Below are positions 17,201-17,353 of a stretch of 17,353 nucleotides of DNA, one piece after another. Below the pieces are notes generated by a model. That model was not told the DNA's origin and made no database searches. It was given only the letters and a program-made list of their open reading frames with translations. Position numbers and translations under genes: made by a program. How positions within the stretch are numbered: position 1 is the first letter of the stretch; each line of letters begins with the position of its first letter. The stretch comes from Clostridiales bacterium (GTDB lineage: Bacteria; Bacillota; Clostridia; Lachnospirales; CAG-274), in contig JAJQCI010000282.1 in NCBI GenBank assembly GCA_021202835.1, positions 1 to 17,353 of the forward strand, read 5' to 3'.

Positions 17201-17353
17201 AATCGTTTCTCAAAACATCAATGTTGTCCACATATACCGAATCTATAACGGGCCTTAAGCCTGTGTTCTTTTGGAGATATACGTCATTGCTTTCTTCAAG
17301 CTCACTTGCCGAAACCTGTTTTGTAACATAGCCCTCAAGGCTGACCGTTATAT
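8289..17353 (-). CDS. Giant BspA-like leucine-rich-repeat surface protein (5' end outside window)
   Basis: The frame is open from the stop at 8289 to the right edge (at least 3020 residues), so the true start is not visible. A GTG at 17231 lies within the frame but has in-frame coding before it (LEGYVTKQVSASELEE). In order there is: an N-terminal region of unknown type (17353-15970) with a charged helix near 16750-16620 (DDWEEFEKGLKDFKDIKKK); a propeller-like segment with repeated AAW/IVW and SxxYY motifs (about 15965-14880); CARDB-like sandwiches (about 14870-14265); BspA-type LRRs (about 14260-13110); seven further LRR modules (13100-8640); and a C-terminal sandwich ending YIWNSELKPYSDVLEH. 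No sortase motif, C-terminal membrane helix or dockerin is seen. Export is expected but the signal peptide is out of view. BspA-type proteins are linked to adhesion to host matrix or other cells; the ligand here is unknown. Confidence 0.92.
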   Translation of the reverse strand, partial: ITVSLEGYVTKQVSASELEESNDVYLQKNTGLRPVIDSVYVDNIDVLRNDYEIDLYSDESVTINADVTWKSGSYGRIYLLQNSTEVNFTDYSLTTVLSDNFDVSETIYIAAIDDDGEYTKKELKFTVSSSKYSDLLSGFKLSAGDGIDITIPDSVPFLSGGKVGVDIPVSSLPLTIAVDGDKLYGTIGIDVRKHTESKGYGNSDKKSDKDEVKYAFDNIKDDWEEFEKGLKDFKDIKKKYEDAISGASGKFGYEADFTIIGFIEGTIDSEMNIALNSAGLIINPSIKKTINGQVSFGPVPVYYEAYFKAELEATLNLYLNENAQAFTPEGLMEITITLGGGAGFGISKLIGVGGGIEGSLLPYYYMYFGKDDYFKLTAKIGAYFKVFAAFLSYEKKWSTQEYTLIDTNSVSLSAADLYSAEAEDFYNIENYDFVSREYAENPSVFAANSAVSLFGSSSETGVREFKLNTYSDPTPKLIEFSDGTLLAAWIDDDTARSDINRTCVYYSYYNGSAWSSPAAVENDGTADFWIDLKLIDDTAYIVWVDSAEEFSDDSDKETMWQYLDISSAEFSKETASFGDAKTVVSNSSFDFMPVIFGDSEGVYAAWIQSSENTLFSENACYSVLYSELTGEGWGSPAVLNSGLYMPDSISAETLSGAPYIAYSVNTDGDLSSPESNEVYLNAQALTSDSVTDTNVVLKNGILYWYCDGNMAAYDISGGTLSDCLVQGLATDRFDIITDYDGDRMAVVYEKYTGVYSELYCIYYDETSGVWSGENRLTDLGAAVSGFSGFINSDNDFEFILNRLQIESADSDSPYSQADLCLYNLEKKTNLSLDYVYFDNEMLISGNTVDFDAEVTNSGELPVDSYSLTLTDVNGTQLGTYDSQQVIMPGETQEVTLQCYIDDDFTPGTAAASLVLSDDSDTSDNSLELSLNYNNISVENMSYGFLDSGTVQITANIVNRGYGSGENISVSLIKDSLDGEIVETKEITVDQLLETGDACFETEAENGDVFYIYADVEDMLSGDNYDSVTVESSTYEFTDGGIIITNGGSYTEREIVIPSEIDGYTVVGIGSGAYDGCDLAESITIPDTVTSIDEGAFTDCLSLTEITIPANVSYIGENVFEGCMALENIYVDSGNEYYYDKDGILFAYGDDGGELVRYPLAKKGDYTVDSSVRCIHERAFKGCVYLTSIQISELNGELECDYAFSGCTNLETVTIADGIETIGEGMFMNCSSLKTIDLPDSVTAVESYAFKNCASLAEMTLGDNVLTIGKGAFSGCSGLNTLSVPFVGETSTTNTYLGYIFGGDSYSNNASYVPSSLENIKVTGALYTLASNALYGCTMVKNAEINNMVVSNNAFRYCTSLEGVTFTHRVLSITTPFGNCGTEFTIYGYDLSAAYTYANNNSYTFESLGEIPEEIFKTGTCGYDISWTLYYDNTLVLDGTGSMPNLANSEYGWYAYRSYIKHVEIKEGINSIGTYAFSTHTALVSAEISDTVKSIGNYAFNGCTSLNNAVIPDSVTGLGNYAFAGCTSLSDITLGSGLTSLGTYVFSGDTALIEISLPEGITSVPNYAFNSCTKLEEISFAGEVTTIGNYAFYNCSALKTILMGYTVKSIGTKAFSGHSSDFVMKGYSGSYAESYASSESITFEAVGEAIPEDVYVSETADDGSSWELSYDGKLTVRGSGKMTSYSSASGCPWYSYSNLIKEIYVDGPTTIGTNAFSGCTRAVKAVIGDGVLTVGNYAFYGCTSLEEVTFADTVTEIGQYAFQNCTSLKTIELPEGLTTIGNYGFYNTGLVDAEMNDSLKTIGNYAFGGCSSLNSILISYKTVSIGKESFNGRSDEFKIIGYTGSYAEDYAALYSITFEALDGEIPDEVCAEGTLGDAEWSLDYDGTLTIRGYGDMTSYSGASGYPWYTYINVIKTVVIEEGITSVGAYAFNSYTYLKSISLPDGIKTINSYAFNKCTALTSVNLPDSLTTINSYGFYGCTSLNEITGGSGLQTIAAYAFGGCSSLCELTLSYTLMSIEQNAFSGNDSTFTVKGYSGSYAEDYCTTYSIPFEVLDGDITGSARAEGDLGDDFTWTLTYSGDLYINGAGSMPTYTSGSSYGWYTYRNLIKNVYIADGITTIGAYAFYNEANLTGVYIPDGVKTINSYAFYGCSSLAEITLPENVKTLSSYAFSGCTALAQVNITGTALQTIAEYAFANCTSLKEITLHYSVVKMYSTTFNNRSSEFVIKGYTNSYAESYAGLYSIDFEALDGETPSEAYISGTSGNISWAVSYDGTLTISGIGTMSSYSSSSAEPWYSCRDNIRRIIVETGVTSIGNYAFSDLIYASEATMADTVKSIGNYAFRNDTSLTAVSLSDNITTMGTNVFNGCTSLESIVLPGSLTTINSSMFYGCTSLTEVEIPVSVKTISDQAFRGCTAIDSIKLLYSVVSIATNSFYGHNENFTILGYTGSYAETFAEANSIPFTAIDSDESLSDLEYASGTVDSDISWRLMYDGTLYIEGVGAMPDNSSYGWQSYSSYITSAVVESGITSIGTYTFSGLTKMKTVELPQTILTIGSYAFRSCQSLESIDIPESVSVINAYCFNGCTALTDVVLSENVTTINNYAFSSCSGLTGITIPYGVLTISSNAFNSHSEDLVIRGYTGSYAEEYADSRSITFESIGDVSTDILYSGTFGVDMQWELTYSGELILYGTGTMIDSSSYPWSTYASKVKKLTVTEGISNLGNYTCQNMTNLTEVSLADSVKSIGSYAFYGCTGLTEINLNSSIASLDSYAFYNCTGLKNIDLTYITSIGSYTFYNCTALTSVSLNDNITSLGSYAFYNCTVLTELYIGKGITSIPSYAFYNCKSLESLNIGENVTTINTYAFQNCTGLKYVSVPETVTYVYARAFRYCSAIEYVFYGGSEAQWNKITFESYNTALTEAANIIYNKNSLSYYVESTSQSDSDFTAVVIGVSEKAGDRIILAAFDEYGRLADTDGYTVKNDGSGGCQLSVSLSEGQTARLYIWNSELKPYSDVLEHSYENTEG
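8640..13100 (-). repeat. Seven tandem protein modules, each a cap plus 5-8 LRR units
   Basis: Each module opens with a cap of about 50 residues (pattern W-x-L-x-YDGTLTI-x-G-x-G-x-M ... PWYSY). Then come 23-residue LRR units of the form SIGNYAFYNCTSLTEITLP. The first six end with GYTGSYAEEYA...SITFEAL. Module starts are near 13100, 12385, 11738, 11159, 10574, 9920 and 9350. LRR counts are 7, 6, 5, 5, 6, 5 and 8. Module lengths (238, 216, 193, 195, 218, 190 residues for the first six) step by close to 23. The last module lacks the GYTGSYAE closure and ends in FYGGSEAQWNKI. The array probably grew by duplication of whole modules followed by gain or loss of single LRR units. Confidence 0.9.
8740..9190 (-). 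repeat. Tandem 69-bp DNA repeat within the last LRR module
   Basis: The 17-bp core TTATAGAAAGCATATGA (+ strand), coding for SYAFYN, begins at 8833 and 8902. A near copy starts at 8971, an exact core at 9037 and a variant at 9106. The spacing is 69, 69, 66 and 69 bp, that is 23 or 22 codons. Conservation at the DNA level, with the same synonymous codons, points to recent unit duplication or gene conversion rather than only selection on protein. Confidence 0.75.
13110..14260 (-). repeat. First, irregular block of about eleven BspA-type LRR units
   Basis: This block opens TYEFTDGGIIITNGGSY and EREIVIPSEIDGYTVVGIG, a standard entry into BspA-type arrays. About eleven LRR_5-like units follow (for example ITIPDTVTSIDEGAFTDC), interrupted by two longer insertions (YYYDKDGILFAYGDDGG; YLGYIFGGDSYSNNAS). 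The units are more divergent than in the seven modules to its C-terminal side, which suggests an older part of the array. Confidence 0.8.

Overview
The window looks like chromosomal DNA of a low-to-moderate-GC Gram-positive anaerobe. A member of the Clostridia, perhaps an Oscillospiraceae-like gut bacterium, is the best guess. The grounds are strong AGGAGG-type ribosome binding sites, a zinc-ribbon L33 - secE - nusG - rplK - rplA block, a dockerin domain and a giant BspA-like leucine-rich-repeat protein. The genus cannot be named from this sequence alone.

Region 1 (1-4383, + strand) is a compact sucrose-use operon. It holds a sucrose-type PTS permease EIIBC (111-1490), a GH32 sucrose-6-phosphate hydrolase (1520-2938), a small VOC/glyoxalase-fold protein (2955-3338) and a PfkB-family fructokinase (3356-4327). 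Sucrose would enter as sucrose-6-phosphate, be split to glucose-6-phosphate and fructose, and the fructose be phosphorylated. Gaps are 16-29 nt and each gene has its own Shine-Dalgarno sequence. The operon ends in a very symmetric, bidirectional terminator. No EIIA domain and no regulator lie in the window.

Region 2 (4384-5068) has no intact gene. Read on the minus strand it holds a decayed MarR-type regulator (4937 down to about 4550), broken by two frameshifts and an in-frame stop. It runs directly into the first and last pieces of a MATE-type multidrug transporter (about 4548 down to 4404), whose middle is deleted. A 7-bp palindrome just upstream of the dead regulator may be its old operator.

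Region 3 (5069-7646, + strand) is the translation/secretion/transcription-factor operon. A near-perfect sigma-A promoter (TTGACA, 17 nt, TATTAT) is followed by two small leader hairpins, rpmG (L33, TTG start, only 49 residues), secE, nusG, rplK and rplA (TTG start). An RNA element of the same geometry (GUGG...GGG...CCC...CCAC) precedes both rplK and rplA and is probably an L1-binding autoregulatory site. The operon ends right after rplA with a strong terminator, so rplJ/rplL do not follow as they usually do. A second, convergent terminator serves the minus-strand genes.

Region 4 (7673-17353, minus strand) encodes cell-surface or secreted proteins. A giant protein (8289 to beyond the right edge, at least 3020 residues) has an N-terminal region of unknown type, a beta-propeller-like segment, CARDB-like beta-sandwiches and about 53 BspA-type LRR units. 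Forty-two of these are packed in seven repeated modules whose lengths differ by whole 23-residue LRR units. A C-terminal beta-sandwich follows. Its true start is outside the window. Just downstream, 52 nt away and with its own ribosome binding site, is a 187-residue exported protein with a C-terminal type-I dockerin, which hints at a link to a cohesin/scaffoldin system not seen here.
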